This document shows positions 45,218-54,156 of a stretch of 64,000 nucleotides of DNA, one piece after another (the first letter of the stretch is position 1; each line of letters opens with the position of its first letter). The DNA is from Balneola sp. EhC07 (lineage in GTDB: Bacteria > Bacteroidota > Rhodothermia > Balneolales > Balneolaceae). The translations under genes and the position numbers were made by a program. The notes beneath the pieces were generated by a model. The model did not search any database. It was not told the origin of the DNA and was given only the letters and a program-made list of their open reading frames with translations. Where the stretch lies: positions 101,615-165,614 of the forward strand of contig NZ_LXYG01000015.1 in NCBI RefSeq assembly GCF_001650905.1, in the 5' to 3' direction.

Positions 45218-46603
45218 TTGAGCACCCTCTTAGAGTTTCATAATTTTATTTCAGCACTTTTTTTAGATATTTCTGTGTCCGGCATTTCTGCAGAAATAGA
45301 TTATGTTGTGATTTCCATACAGTTTGTGGTAATGATATTCGGGCTTGCGGTATCAGCAATATTCTCGGGATCTGAAGTCGCTTTCTTTTCTCTTTCCTCA
45401 CGACTGGAAAGTTTGACTGGTGCAGAAGTCCCTCACGTAGCTGATTCCCGGATTTTAACAATGCTGGATAAACCAAGACGATTGTTAGCTACCATTTTGA
45501 TAGGGAATACTTTTGCAAATATAGTGGCTTCAGTAATGGCTGCTGTAATAACAGGCTCTTTTGTGGCTCACTTTGGGTTGTCGGAAGTAGTTGTATTTAC
45601 TGCTGAAGTTGTTGTGTTAACTTTTATGATTTTGATCATCAGTGAAATCACCCCAAAAATTATTGCCATAAATGATCCTCTCACAGTTTCCAGAAGATGG
45701 AGTACTTTTATATATGTGCTTTTTGTTTTGCTTAAGCCGTTTTCAAAATTGATTGCTGACAGCACTATTTTTATGGAAAAATATCTTCCAAAGCCATCAA
45801 ACAAGATGACTACTGATGATATCCGGACTATGGCTGAGGTGAGCGAACAAGACGGTTCAATTAAAGAAGATGAAAGAGAAATTATTGAGAATGTTATAGA
45901 GTTCGGAAATATAACCGTTCGGGAGATCATGACCTCAAGGGTGAATATAAGTGCAGTCTCGACTCAGGATTCACTGTCGGATATACTAAGTGTTATTCAG
46001 GATAAAGCGCTCTCAAGAATGCCGCTATATGAAAATGATCTGGATAATATTCTGGGTGTAATTTACGCAAAAGACATTTTGCCATACCTGAATGATCAGA
46101 GAGAGGAGCCCTCATTTAACTGGAAGACTATTTCCAGAAACGCGCTGTTTATACCTGCCACAAAAAAATTGGACGATCTTTTGAGAGATTTTCAGCAAGA
46201 GAAAACTCACATAGCAGTTGTGGTAGATGAATATGGTGGCACGGAAGGGATAGTTACCATGGACGATATTCTGGAGGAATTAGTAGGTGATATCACAGAC
46301 GAATCATCTGATGACCAGCAGTTATATACACAATTCAAAAACGGTATCTATATTTTTGACGCACAGATCGATCTTGATGATATGGAAGACGTCGTAGATT
46401 TAGAGTTGAGTACTGAAAATGATGATTTTGAAACTTTAGGCGGGTTGATCTATCATCTGACGGAAAGCTTGCCAACGGTAGGAGAAAGAGTGATCTACAA
46501 AGGATTGGAATGTACAGTTCACTCCGTTCAGAATAACAGAATTAAAAAAGTTCGTGTAAAGCTCGTAGAGGGACAAAAAGAAATCTCTGAAAAAGAAGAT
46601 TAG
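45218..46603 (+). CDS. gldE: CNNM/CBS-domain membrane protein, GldE-like
   Basis: 461 residues. An N-terminal DUF21/CNNM transmembrane domain (about 33-200, with FSGSEVAFFSLS and SEITPKIIAI) is followed by a CBS pair (about 220-345, VREIMTSRVNISAV, VVVDEYGGTEGIVTMDDILEELVGDI) and a CorC/HlyC C-terminal domain (about 365-450). In gliding Bacteroidota, GldE has this architecture and lies next to ssb, as here, hence the name; gldD is not adjacent, so a gliding role is not shown. The start is TTG at 45218, since no ATG precedes the CNNM domain. murB begins five bases after it. A paralogue lies at 55910. Confidence 0.8.
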   Translation: MSTLLEFHNFISALFLDISVSGISAEIDYVVISIQFVVMIFGLAVSAIFSGSEVAFFSLSSRLESLTGAEVPHVADSRILTMLDKPRRLLATILIGNTFANIVASVMAAVITGSFVAHFGLSEVVVFTAEVVVLTFMILIISEITPKIIAINDPLTVSRRWSTFIYVLFVLLKPFSKLIADSTIFMEKYLPKPSNKMTTDDIRTMAEVSEQDGSIKEDEREIIENVIEFGNITVREIMTSRVNISAVSTQDSLSDILSVIQDKALSRMPLYENDLDNILGVIYAKDILPYLNDQREEPSFNWKTISRNALFIPATKKLDDLLRDFQQEKTHIAVVVDEYGGTEGIVTMDDILEELVGDITDESSDDQQLYTQFKNGIYIFDAQIDLDDMEDVVDLELSTENDDFETLGGLIYHLTESLPTVGERVIYKGLECTVHSVQNNRIKKVRVKLVEGQKEISEKED

Positions 46604-46608
46604 CCTCA

Positions 46609-47628
46609 ATGTCTACTAAGCTTTCTATTCACAAAGATTTTGACCTGTCTTCCTTTAACACGATGGGAGTTTCTTCAAAAGCTGCATTTTTCGCAGAAGT
46701 AGCTTCTGTTCCAGAACTTCAGGAAGCCATTAAGTTTGCTAAAGACAAGAATCTGGAGATCTTGGTTCTGGGAGGAGGGAGCAATATCCTTTTTAAAAAG
46801 GATTTTGATGGCCTGGTAATTTATAATGCACTCAAAGGAAGAGATTTTCTATCAGAAATAGATTTGAAAATTGCTTCAGGTGAAAACTGGCATGAACTCG
46901 TTTTATTTTGCGTAGAAAATGGCTTGGGTGGTATCGAAAATCTGTCACTTATTCCCGGGTCAGTTGGTGCAGCTCCAATCCAAAATATCGGGGCGTATGG
47001 AGTAGAACTAGAAAATGTGTTTTTAAGTCTTGAAGCATTTATGATCGATTCCGGTGAATTAAAAACTTTCACCAAGGATGAGTGTAAGTTTGGTTATAGA
47101 GAAAGCATCTTTAAAAAAGAGCTTAAAGGAAAAGCCGTTATTACATCAGTGACTTTACGCTTATCAAAAGACCACACCGTGAATACTTCATACAAAGCTT
47201 TATCGGAGAAGTTGTTAGAAAAAGGAATTTCCGAACCTGATATCAAGGATATAAGTGATTGTGTGATAGAAATTCGTCAGAGTAAACTTCCTGATCCTAA
47301 GCAAATTGGTAATACGGGCAGTTTTTTCAAGAATCCGGTGATCTCTGTGCAGCACTTCAATCAGTTAAAGTCTGAATATCAGGATCTCCCAAGTTATCCA
47401 GTTACTGAAAGACAGGTTAAAGTTCCGGCAGGCTGGTTGATTGAAAAAGCAGGATGGAAAGGTAAACGAATTGGAGATGCAGGTGTGCATGATAAGCAGG
47501 CTCTGGTACTCGTAAATCATGGAAATGCCACCGGAGAAGAAATTTGGAACTTAGCAACGGAAATTTGCCTTTCTATAAGTACTGAATTTGAAATAAACCT
47601 AATTCCGGAAGTAAATTTGATAGGTTAA
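46609..47628 (+). CDS. murB: UDP-N-acetylmuramate dehydrogenase
   Basis: A 339-residue FAD enzyme of the second peptidoglycan step (NADPH reduction of UDP-GlcNAc-enolpyruvate). FAD-binding LVLGGGSNILF is near residues 46-56 and IPGSVGAAPIQNIGAYG near 118-134. The catalytic serine is in NTGSFFKNPVI (about 235), and the C-terminal Glu is in the last residues (NLIPEVNLIG). The length is that of the E. coli type I enzyme. It is five bases after gldE and 18 before the M48 protease gene. Confidence 0.96.
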   Translation: MSTKLSIHKDFDLSSFNTMGVSSKAAFFAEVASVPELQEAIKFAKDKNLEILVLGGGSNILFKKDFDGLVIYNALKGRDFLSEIDLKIASGENWHELVLFCVENGLGGIENLSLIPGSVGAAPIQNIGAYGVELENVFLSLEAFMIDSGELKTFTKDECKFGYRESIFKKELKGKAVITSVTLRLSKDHTVNTSYKALSEKLLEKGISEPDIKDISDCVIEIRQSKLPDPKQIGNTGSFFKNPVISVQHFNQLKSEYQDLPSYPVTERQVKVPAGWLIEKAGWKGKRIGDAGVHDKQALVLVNHGNATGEEIWNLATEICLSISTEFEINLIPEVNLIG

Positions 47629-47646
47629 GATTAACAAAAAGGTATT

Positions 47647-49137
47647 ATGAATTCATTTATTAAAACAACAATACTTGTTGTAATTACAGCTTTGGTGCTT
47701 CCTAGCTGCGTATCTATTCAAACCAGCCCGGTTTCCGGGAATAAAAGAGCTTATGGTTATTCATGGGAACAGGAATTACAACTCGGTAAAGAAGCAGATG
47801 CAGAAATAATTGCGCAATATGGATTATATGATGATGAAGAACTTGCGAATTATGTGACTAAATTGGGAAATGAACTTCTTGAAGTAAGTCATTTCAGCAG
47901 AGAGGACACTCCAAACGAATATAAAAACACGGATTTTACTTTTAGAGTACTTGGGAGTCCCGTTGTAAATGCTTTTGCACTTCCCGGAGGATACGTTTAT
48001 GTGACAAGAGGCTTAATGGCTCATTTAGAAAATGAAGCACAGTTAATGGTTGTATTGGGGCATGAGATCGGTCATGTAGCTGCAAGACATGCTTCTCAAC
48101 GCGCTGCAGAACAGCAATTTGGGCAATTAGCTATAATTGGTGGCGCAGTATTGGGAGAGTCAATTGGATTAGATGGAGGGAATATTCTTCAGTTAAGTAG
48201 TCAGACTGCACAATTATTATTTCTAAGCTATAGCAGAGATGACGAAAGAGAATCTGATCAGCTAGGGGTTGAGTATTCTGCAATGAAAGGATACAAAGCA
48301 GCAGAAGGAGGAGAGTTTTTTACTTCCCTGAAAAGAATTTCCGAGAAATCAGGTCAGAGCATCCCTTCGCATTTATCTTCACATCCTGATCCCGGTGAAA
48401 GAGAAAAAAATATTCCTGAATTAGCTGCTGAATGGGCTCAAAAAGGATACGAACAAACTATTGTTGATAATGAAGAATATTTAAACATGATCGACAACAT
48501 CATGTATGGCCCCAACCCAAGAGAAGGGTTTGAACGGAATGGAATATTTTACCATCCGGATCTAAAATTTCAATTTCCGGTACCTGCAGGTTTCAGTGTC
48601 ATCAATCAGGCTTCAGCGGTTATATTGGTAAATGAAAGTCAGGATGCTATTGTGCAATTTTCCATTGACAATGAGAATTCAACTCCGGAAGCTTCTGTTA
48701 AGGCATTTTTGAATCAGGAAGGAGTGAATACTACTAAGCAAAGCTCAACCAATCCTAACGGTTTGAATGGTTACGAAGCCGAAGCTAACCTCCAACAGGA
48801 AGACGGAACTTCATTGACCATAGATATCACCGCTCTGAGTTATAATGGAAATATTTACAGGTTTCTGAGTTATACTACATCTCAGCAGTTCGGCGAATAT
48901 GAAAAACAATTTGCTGCAGTTCCTGATGGTTTTGACCGACTTACTGACTCGTCAATTCTGAATATAAAACCTGTAAGACTGGAACTGGTAAAAACAACTA
49001 GATCAGGTTCTTTTTCCAGTTTTCTGCCTTCAAACCTGCCGATGAATATTGAACCGTTAGACATAGCAATTATTAATCAAGTTCAATTGGACCAGAATAT
49101 CTCTGCTGGCAGTTGGATAAAAATACCAAAGCAATAA
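47647..49137 (+). CDS. M48-family metalloprotease lipoprotein (BepA/LoiP-like)
   Basis: A 496-residue lipoprotein with lipobox VLPSC (Cys21). The zinc motif HEIGH is at residues 139-143, with the third ligand Glu200 and Asp204 in SRDDERESDQLG. After the protease domain (about 40-270) is a C-terminal half, with IAIINQVQLDQNISAGSWIKIP at the end resembling a LysM-like tail. M48 lipoproteins of this type degrade misassembled outer-membrane proteins in the periplasm (family knowledge). It follows murB by 18 bases, and the next gene starts immediately after its stop. Confidence 0.9.
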   Translation: MNSFIKTTILVVITALVLPSCVSIQTSPVSGNKRAYGYSWEQELQLGKEADAEIIAQYGLYDDEELANYVTKLGNELLEVSHFSREDTPNEYKNTDFTFRVLGSPVVNAFALPGGYVYVTRGLMAHLENEAQLMVVLGHEIGHVAARHASQRAAEQQFGQLAIIGGAVLGESIGLDGGNILQLSSQTAQLLFLSYSRDDERESDQLGVEYSAMKGYKAAEGGEFFTSLKRISEKSGQSIPSHLSSHPDPGEREKNIPELAAEWAQKGYEQTIVDNEEYLNMIDNIMYGPNPREGFERNGIFYHPDLKFQFPVPAGFSVINQASAVILVNESQDAIVQFSIDNENSTPEASVKAFLNQEGVNTTKQSSTNPNGLNGYEAEANLQQEDGTSLTIDITALSYNGNIYRFLSYTTSQQFGEYEKQFAAVPDGFDRLTDSSILNIKPVRLELVKTTRSGSFSSFLPSNLPMNIEPLDIAIINQVQLDQNISAGSWIKIPKQ

Positions 49138-49515
49138 ATGAGAAAACAATATCATATTCGAGAAGTTAATGGCGATACTCTGGCATGGGACGTGGATAAA
49201 CTCGTAAAAATTTCAGAACACTATTTGCCGAAAGAAGTGATGATCGAATCGATTGACGATATCGACAAAAATTTTTGGTTTCAGGGTAAAGATGATGTGC
49301 CATCAGTACGTGAAATAGCGAAGCATATTGAATATGCAGAAAAAACTAGTTTTAAATATCCTGTTATTCTTTCTTCAGATGGGAGTGTAATGGATGGCAT
49401 GCACCGTATTCTGAAAGCTATGATGAAAGGGAAAGAAACTATCAAAGTAGTTCAGTTTCTGGAAGATCCTGAGCCGGATCACAAGAACAAATCGCTGAAA
49501 GAACTTAAGTATTAG
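49138..49515 (+). CDS. Small ParB-like-fold protein of unknown function
   Basis: 125 residues. The stretch YPVILSSDGSVMDGMHRILKAMMKGKETIKVVQF (about 79-112) matches the D-G-x-H-R-x-x-A pattern of ParB/sulfiredoxin-type nuclease folds. No DNA-binding helix-turn-helix is present. The ATG directly follows the TAA of the M48 protease gene. The last 11 bases overlap the end of convergent pdxB. A nucleotide-binding or hydrolysing role would be an inference only. Confidence 0.6.
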   Translation: MRKQYHIREVNGDTLAWDVDKLVKISEHYLPKEVMIESIDDIDKNFWFQGKDDVPSVREIAKHIEYAEKTSFKYPVILSSDGSVMDGMHRILKAMMKGKETIKVVQFLEDPEPDHKNKSLKELKY

Positions 49516-50626
49516 TCAGAGGTTTAACACCCAGCTTTTTAAGGATATTAAATTCATCCAGCAAAGTTTTATCCAAACTGATATAGGGATATTCATATCT
49601 GTATGGACGATCTGTTCTCAGCTTCTGGAAGAGTATAGATTTATCCGGGCGTAAATTCAGATCTCTAAGATCAGCATCATATTCTCTCAGGGGATGTAAT
49701 CTGAGAAGTAACTCATAAGCTGTGTAATTTAAATTAGCCAGATCTATTTCTTTTGACCGGTAAAGCTTTGAGGAATCGGGAACTTCTACATCAAAAAATT
49801 CAGAAAACTGTTCGATAAGCATTTTTGACGCATTTAATTTTGCTTGTTCGGAATAACCGGCTATATGGGGAGTAGCAATAAATGCTGCTTCAGCAACTGC
49901 TGTATTAAAGTCCGGTTCAGCTTCCCAAACATCTATAATTATATCCCCAACTGTATTTTCACGGACGGCATTAAGAAGGGCTAGTTCATCAATTACTCCA
50001 CCTCGGGAGGCATTAATGATCAGTTCAAAAGAATTGGCAGAGAGTTTAGAGTCACCCAACCAGTGAAATGTGGGATGAGCCCCTTCTTTTTCCAATGGAA
50101 CATGGAAAGTAAGAATGTCACACTCAAGAATATCTTTAAGTGAAGCCGAGCTATAGTTTTTGTCTCTTTGTTCTCTTGGAGGGTCATAACTCAGAAAAGG
50201 AATTTCGAACCGGGAAAGTTGATTAGCAACGGCACTTCCTGTTGCTCCGGCTCCAATAATGCCAACTTTTAAATTGGTGAGTTTCTTGCCTCTTTTTATA
50301 GACCAGAGTAAAAGTGATGTGATCACATATTCACTTACTGCATCAGCATTTGAGCCTTTAGCATCAATAACCTGTACACCTCTTGATTTGAAATACTCTT
50401 TCTCAATATGATCGCTTCCGGATGAGCCGGTTCCAATGAGCTTTAAGGATTCGGGTATTCTTTCTAAGTTTTGAGAATTGAGTTTTGTCACCGTTCTGAC
50501 AAAGAGGGCATCGTATGTTTCTAAGCCCGGTAACGGATCATTTGGATCGAATGTGGTTAGTTTCACATTGTCGTTCAAAAATTGATCTAACTTATAGATG
50601 TTTTTATCAGCAATAATTTTAAGCAA
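49505..50626 (-). CDS. pdxB: 4-phosphoerythronate dehydrogenase
   Basis: A 373-residue D-2-hydroxyacid dehydrogenase of the PdxB type, for DXP-dependent pyridoxal-phosphate synthesis. NAD-binding VGIIGAGATGSAVANQL is near residues 122-138. The active-site Arg, Glu and His are in NASRGGVIDE (about 206), VWEAEPDF (about 233) and ATPHIAGYSEQAK (about 249-261). The extra C-terminal dimerisation domain typical of PdxB (about 285-373) is present, which separates it from SerA. It converges with the ParB-like gene and overlaps it by 11 bases. Confidence 0.92.
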   Translation of the reverse strand: MLKIIADKNIYKLDQFLNDNVKLTTFDPNDPLPGLETYDALFVRTVTKLNSQNLERIPESLKLIGTGSSGSDHIEKEYFKSRGVQVIDAKGSNADAVSEYVITSLLLWSIKRGKKLTNLKVGIIGAGATGSAVANQLSRFEIPFLSYDPPREQRDKNYSSASLKDILECDILTFHVPLEKEGAHPTFHWLGDSKLSANSFELIINASRGGVIDELALLNAVRENTVGDIIIDVWEAEPDFNTAVAEAAFIATPHIAGYSEQAKLNASKMLIEQFSEFFDVEVPDSSKLYRSKEIDLANLNYTAYELLLRLHPLREYDADLRDLNLRPDKSILFQKLRTDRPYRYEYPYISLDKTLLDEFNILKKLGVKPLTNT

Positions 50627-50649
50627 ATTTACTCTGTTGAGTGAAAAGG

Positions 50650-51471
50650 TTATTTAATGATTACAGATCCCGGGCAGGCATCAGAAGATAGATCTTCAAA
50701 ATCACATACTTCATAATAGTACTGAATGTTGGAAAGATGCCAATAGCCTAAAAATACAATTATAAATTCAGATTTAAATTCATTGGGAAGTTCGGTATTA
50801 GAAAATAAAGTAAAGGATTGTCCATAATTAGCTTCCGCTCCCAATCGCTTTTTAACAGGACTTCCCTGAACCACAAGATATTGTTCATTCAAGTCATCAA
50901 AGTAATCCCAACTTCCCCCCAAAGGATAGTGGTGCCATTCATTTCCTTCCTCTGCTTTTACTTTCTTCACTGATGGAGGCCAAAAATCCCTAGCAATAAT
51001 TTGATAATTAATTGAATCTGATCTTGTAATAGTTGCGCTTTGAGAGGTGCCTGTAACTATATATTTGTACTCTGATCTTTCTTTTTTTTGGAGAGTCACC
51101 TTGAATACATCTTCTCTCAATTGGTCATCAAAATATGCTTCTGAGGTTACAATAAAATCGGAGTTCGTAAAAGGATCTGAAAATTGATCTTCTTTTTTTA
51201 AACGGTAAAAACGTCCTGCATCAACATATAAAGTTCCTTCTTTATAATTCAGATCTTCAAAAGTATCAGCATCATCTTTGTTTGGTAAATATTTAAGTTT
51301 ACCATCTTTATGGAGCGTTATGTCGTCTTTATAGCTCTTTATGCTTTCTTCTAATTTCTGAGGATAGGGATGAACTATTGTTTTAAAACTACATCCTGTT
51401 GAAAATAAGATCCCAAAAAATAAGAGCGTATAAGCTTTTCCGGAATTGAAGTATGAAAAATCTCTCTTCAT
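50650..51471 (-). CDS. Hypothetical lipoprotein
   Basis: A 273-residue protein that I do not recognise. The signal peptide ends in a lipobox FSTGC (Cys27). The mature part is rich in Tyr, Asp and Lys with predicted beta strands, and has a C-terminal cysteine pair (EVCDFEDLSSDAC) that could form a disulfide. It lies 23 bases upstream of pdxB on the same strand and is divergent from the nucleoside phosphorylase gene over only 37 bases. Confidence 0.65.
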   Translation of the reverse strand: MKRDFSYFNSGKAYTLLFFGILFSTGCSFKTIVHPYPQKLEESIKSYKDDITLHKDGKLKYLPNKDDADTFEDLNYKEGTLYVDAGRFYRLKKEDQFSDPFTNSDFIVTSEAYFDDQLREDVFKVTLQKKERSEYKYIVTGTSQSATITRSDSINYQIIARDFWPPSVKKVKAEEGNEWHHYPLGGSWDYFDDLNEQYLVVQGSPVKKRLGAEANYGQSFTLFSNTELPNEFKSEFIIVFLGYWHLSNIQYYYEVCDFEDLSSDACPGSVIIK

Positions 51472-51508
51472 GTAGAAGAAATATTAGTTTTTTGGCTATA
51501 CTTGGGCT

Positions 51509-52852
51509 ATGAATTCAAAGTACAATATTGTTTCCCTAATTCGCAAAAAACGAGACGGAAAAGTTCTTACTAAAGAAGAGATCCGTTTTTTAATTGACTC
51601 TTACACTGCTGATGAAATTCCTGATTATCAGATCAGTTCATTTCTGATGGCAGCTTTCCTCAACGGACTGAATGACGAAGAATCCGCTGCATTAACAGAA
51701 TCTATGCTTCATTCAGGTATAGTTGTGGATCTTTCGCATGTATCAGGAAAGAAAGTAGATAAACATTCTACCGGTGGAGTGGGTGATAAACTATCTCTTA
51801 TACTCGCACCAATTGTAGCAAGTGCCGGAGTTCCGGTTCCTATGATATCAGGTCGAGGACTTGGACATACCGGTGGCACTTTGGATAAATTAGAATCTAT
51901 TCCCGGATTTTATGTGGATGTAGATCTGGCTCGTTATAAAGAGATTTTGGAAAAACAGAATCTGGTGCTCGTTGGGCAAACTGAAGAAATTGCACCTGCT
52001 GATAAAAGACTTTATGCACTACGTGATGTGACTGCAACGGTAGAATCCATTCCGTTAATTGCCGGCAGTATTATGAGTAAGAAACTTGCCGAAGGAATTG
52101 ATGCCTTAGTACTGGATGTGAAATATGGTTCCGGAGCATTTATGAAGACAGAAGAAGATGCCACAAAACTCGCTCAGGCTTTGGTTGGTATTGGAGAGCA
52201 ATTCGAAAAAGAAACCATCGCGTATCTTACCAATATGAAACAGCCTTTGGGATACAAGATAGGTAATTGGTTTGAAGTGGAGGAATCCATAGATGCTCTG
52301 AAAGGTGAAGGACCCGAAGATATAATGGAGATCTCACACCTGCTTTCCGGAACTATGATCTATTTAGGCGGAAAAGCAGATTCAGTTGAAAAAGGAATAG
52401 AAATCAGTAAACAACAAGTAGAAAAAGGTGAAGCTTTTCAAAAGTGGCTGGATATTGTAGAAGAGCAGGGCGGAGATATTTCATACATCAACAATCCCGG
52501 TAAATATCCGACTGCTGATTACGAGTTTGAATTGAAATCATCTGAAGATGGATATATCTCTGAGATGGATGCTTTCGAGATAGGAACCGCTACTGTTGAA
52601 CTGGGAGCTGGGAGAAAAGTCAAAGAAGATGACGTGGATCCTCAGGCCGGAATTGTGTTAAAAAAGAAAGTAGGAGATAAAATCACAAAAGGTGAAACAA
52701 TTTTAGTGGCATATACGAACAAGCCAACCACGATCGAGCCTGTGACCGCACAGTTGTATGGAGCAGTAACGATCTCAGATACAAAACCTGAAAAGGAGTT
52801 TCTGGTTACGAAAGTAGTTGACAAAAACGGGGTTCGGGATTTCCGGCTTTAA
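51509..52852 (+). CDS. Pyrimidine-nucleoside (thymidine) phosphorylase
   Basis: 447 residues of the DeoA/Pdp family, releasing thymine or uracil from nucleosides with phosphate. The phosphate-binding KHSTGGVGDK is at residues 85-94. The substrate-binding region includes RGLGHTGGTLDKLES (116-130), the lysines in IMSKKLAEG, and DVKYGSGAFMK. A C-terminal alpha/beta domain is complete. The length and the type of the glycine-rich loop favour the Pdp branch, but DeoA cannot be excluded. It stands alone, 72 bases before pspA. Confidence 0.93.
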   Translation: MNSKYNIVSLIRKKRDGKVLTKEEIRFLIDSYTADEIPDYQISSFLMAAFLNGLNDEESAALTESMLHSGIVVDLSHVSGKKVDKHSTGGVGDKLSLILAPIVASAGVPVPMISGRGLGHTGGTLDKLESIPGFYVDVDLARYKEILEKQNLVLVGQTEEIAPADKRLYALRDVTATVESIPLIAGSIMSKKLAEGIDALVLDVKYGSGAFMKTEEDATKLAQALVGIGEQFEKETIAYLTNMKQPLGYKIGNWFEVEESIDALKGEGPEDIMEISHLLSGTMIYLGGKADSVEKGIEISKQQVEKGEAFQKWLDIVEEQGGDISYINNPGKYPTADYEFELKSSEDGYISEMDAFEIGTATVELGAGRKVKEDDVDPQAGIVLKKKVGDKITKGETILVAYTNKPTTIEPVTAQLYGAVTISDTKPEKEFLVTKVVDKNGVRDFRL

Positions 52853-52924
52853 AATGTTGAATTACACTAATAATCAGTTAATTTGTATCTATGAACATAG
52901 GGCATTAAAAAAAGGAAAAAAATC

Positions 52925-53668
52925 ATGTTTAAAAGATTCATACGTGCATTAAAATCAATGTTTGGTGGAGTAATAAGCTCCATGGAAGACCCAAAATTAA
53001 TTTTAGAGCAAAACATTCGTGATCTGAACGATCAAATACCGCAAATGAATGAAAACATTGCGACGGTTAAAGCAAACTTGATTATGCTTCAGAAGGAGTC
53101 TAACCGAAATGAAAAACTGATCGGTGAATTAACTTCTAAGATCAAATCTGCAATTCAGGCAAATCGTGATGATATTGCTGAGGGATATGCACTTCAACTA
53201 GAAAAGGCGAAAGAGAATTTTGCACACACAAAAGATCAGTTAGTATTTGCTGAAAAAGCGTACGACAAAGCACTGAAAGTGAAGAAAGTTTTCATGCGTG
53301 AAAAAGATCGCAAAATTCAGGAAGCTAAAGAAGCTTTGCGTGCAAGCGAAAGAGCTGAATGGCAGTCTAAAATTGCTGATACTTTAGAGCAGTTTGAAGT
53401 TGGTGGCATGGATCAGACTCATGATGAGATGATCAACCGATTAAACGAAAAAACGGCTAAGAACGAAGCTCGAATGGAAATTGCGTTAGATGGTATCGAT
53501 ACTGAGACCATGGAAATTGAAGCGAATGCCGAAAAGATCCGTGCTCAATCATTGGTAGAGCAATTCAAGTTAGAAATGGGTGAATCTTCCGGTTCGATCA
53601 ACATAGATGAAGAACCTGTTGCTGAAGAATCTCCAAAAAAATCTGTTGGTAATAAAGAGAAAAACTAA
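52925..53668 (+). CDS. pspA: PspA/IM30 family membrane-stress protein
   Basis: A 247-residue coiled-coil protein of the PspA/Vipp1 (bacterial ESCRT-III) family. The amphipathic N-terminal helix MFKRFIRALKSMFGGVISSM leads to EDPKLILEQNIRDLNDQI, the family hallmark. A long helical hairpin runs about 25-150, then helices with EARMEIALDGID (181-192) and EQFKLEMG (212-219). A low-complexity tail (220-247) is extra. PspA binds stressed or curved inner membrane and forms rods or rings. It is the first of six closely spaced plus-strand genes ending with an AAA+ ATPase. No pspF, pspB or pspC is visible nearby. Confidence 0.92.
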   Translation: MFKRFIRALKSMFGGVISSMEDPKLILEQNIRDLNDQIPQMNENIATVKANLIMLQKESNRNEKLIGELTSKIKSAIQANRDDIAEGYALQLEKAKENFAHTKDQLVFAEKAYDKALKVKKVFMREKDRKIQEAKEALRASERAEWQSKIADTLEQFEVGGMDQTHDEMINRLNEKTAKNEARMEIALDGIDTETMEIEANAEKIRAQSLVEQFKLEMGESSGSINIDEEPVAEESPKKSVGNKEKN

Positions 53669-53679
53669 CGGAGACTCTT

Positions 53680-54156
53680 ATGAGTAACAAAAGTGAAGAA
53701 GAACGCGAACGCCTGAAGCAGGAATACAAGGAGCATTACCGTCGCATCAAAGAAATAAAAGAGCGTGGTAAAAGGGCTGAGCAAAAAGGAAAGATCGCTC
53801 AGGCTGTCAACAACATGAATCCGGATAATTTACTGGAATCAGTTGATGAGTTTCTGGGAAAAGTTCGCGATAAAGTTACTCATGCGGAAGCCAGGCTAGA
53901 CGTTGCTATGGATAGCATGGATGAAGATTCTGAACTTGAAACAGAAATAAAGAATGAACAGCACGAAGCTGAGTTAAAAAAGCAAAAGGCCAAACAAACT
54001 TTACAACAGGTTAAGGCTGAAATGGGGATGCTTTATTCCGAGATCGAAAAAACCGCAGACGAAATAAAAACGGAAAAAACGATCGGGACAAAAAAGGATC
54101 AGGTAAAGAATAAAGAAACCGATTCATCACCAGGCAACGATACAGAAAAAGAGTAA
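53680..54156 (+). CDS. Short coiled-coil protein resembling the C-terminal part of PspA
   Basis: 158 residues, highly charged and almost wholly helical, with no signal or membrane segment. Residues 70-81 (EARLDVAMDSMD) line up with EARMEIALDGID in the preceding PspA, and 108-116 (LQQVKAEMG) with EQFKLEMG. It therefore looks like a PspA relative that keeps the distal helices but lacks the amphipathic helix and most of the long hairpin. A charged N-terminus (ERERLKQEYKEHYRRIKEIKERGKR in part) replaces them. It begins 11 bases after pspA, and its stop overlaps the start of the next gene by one base. A co-polymer or regulator of PspA is an inference. Confidence 0.7.
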   Translation: MSNKSEEERERLKQEYKEHYRRIKEIKERGKRAEQKGKIAQAVNNMNPDNLLESVDEFLGKVRDKVTHAEARLDVAMDSMDEDSELETEIKNEQHEAELKKQKAKQTLQQVKAEMGMLYSEIEKTADEIKTEKTIGTKKDQVKNKETDSSPGNDTEKE

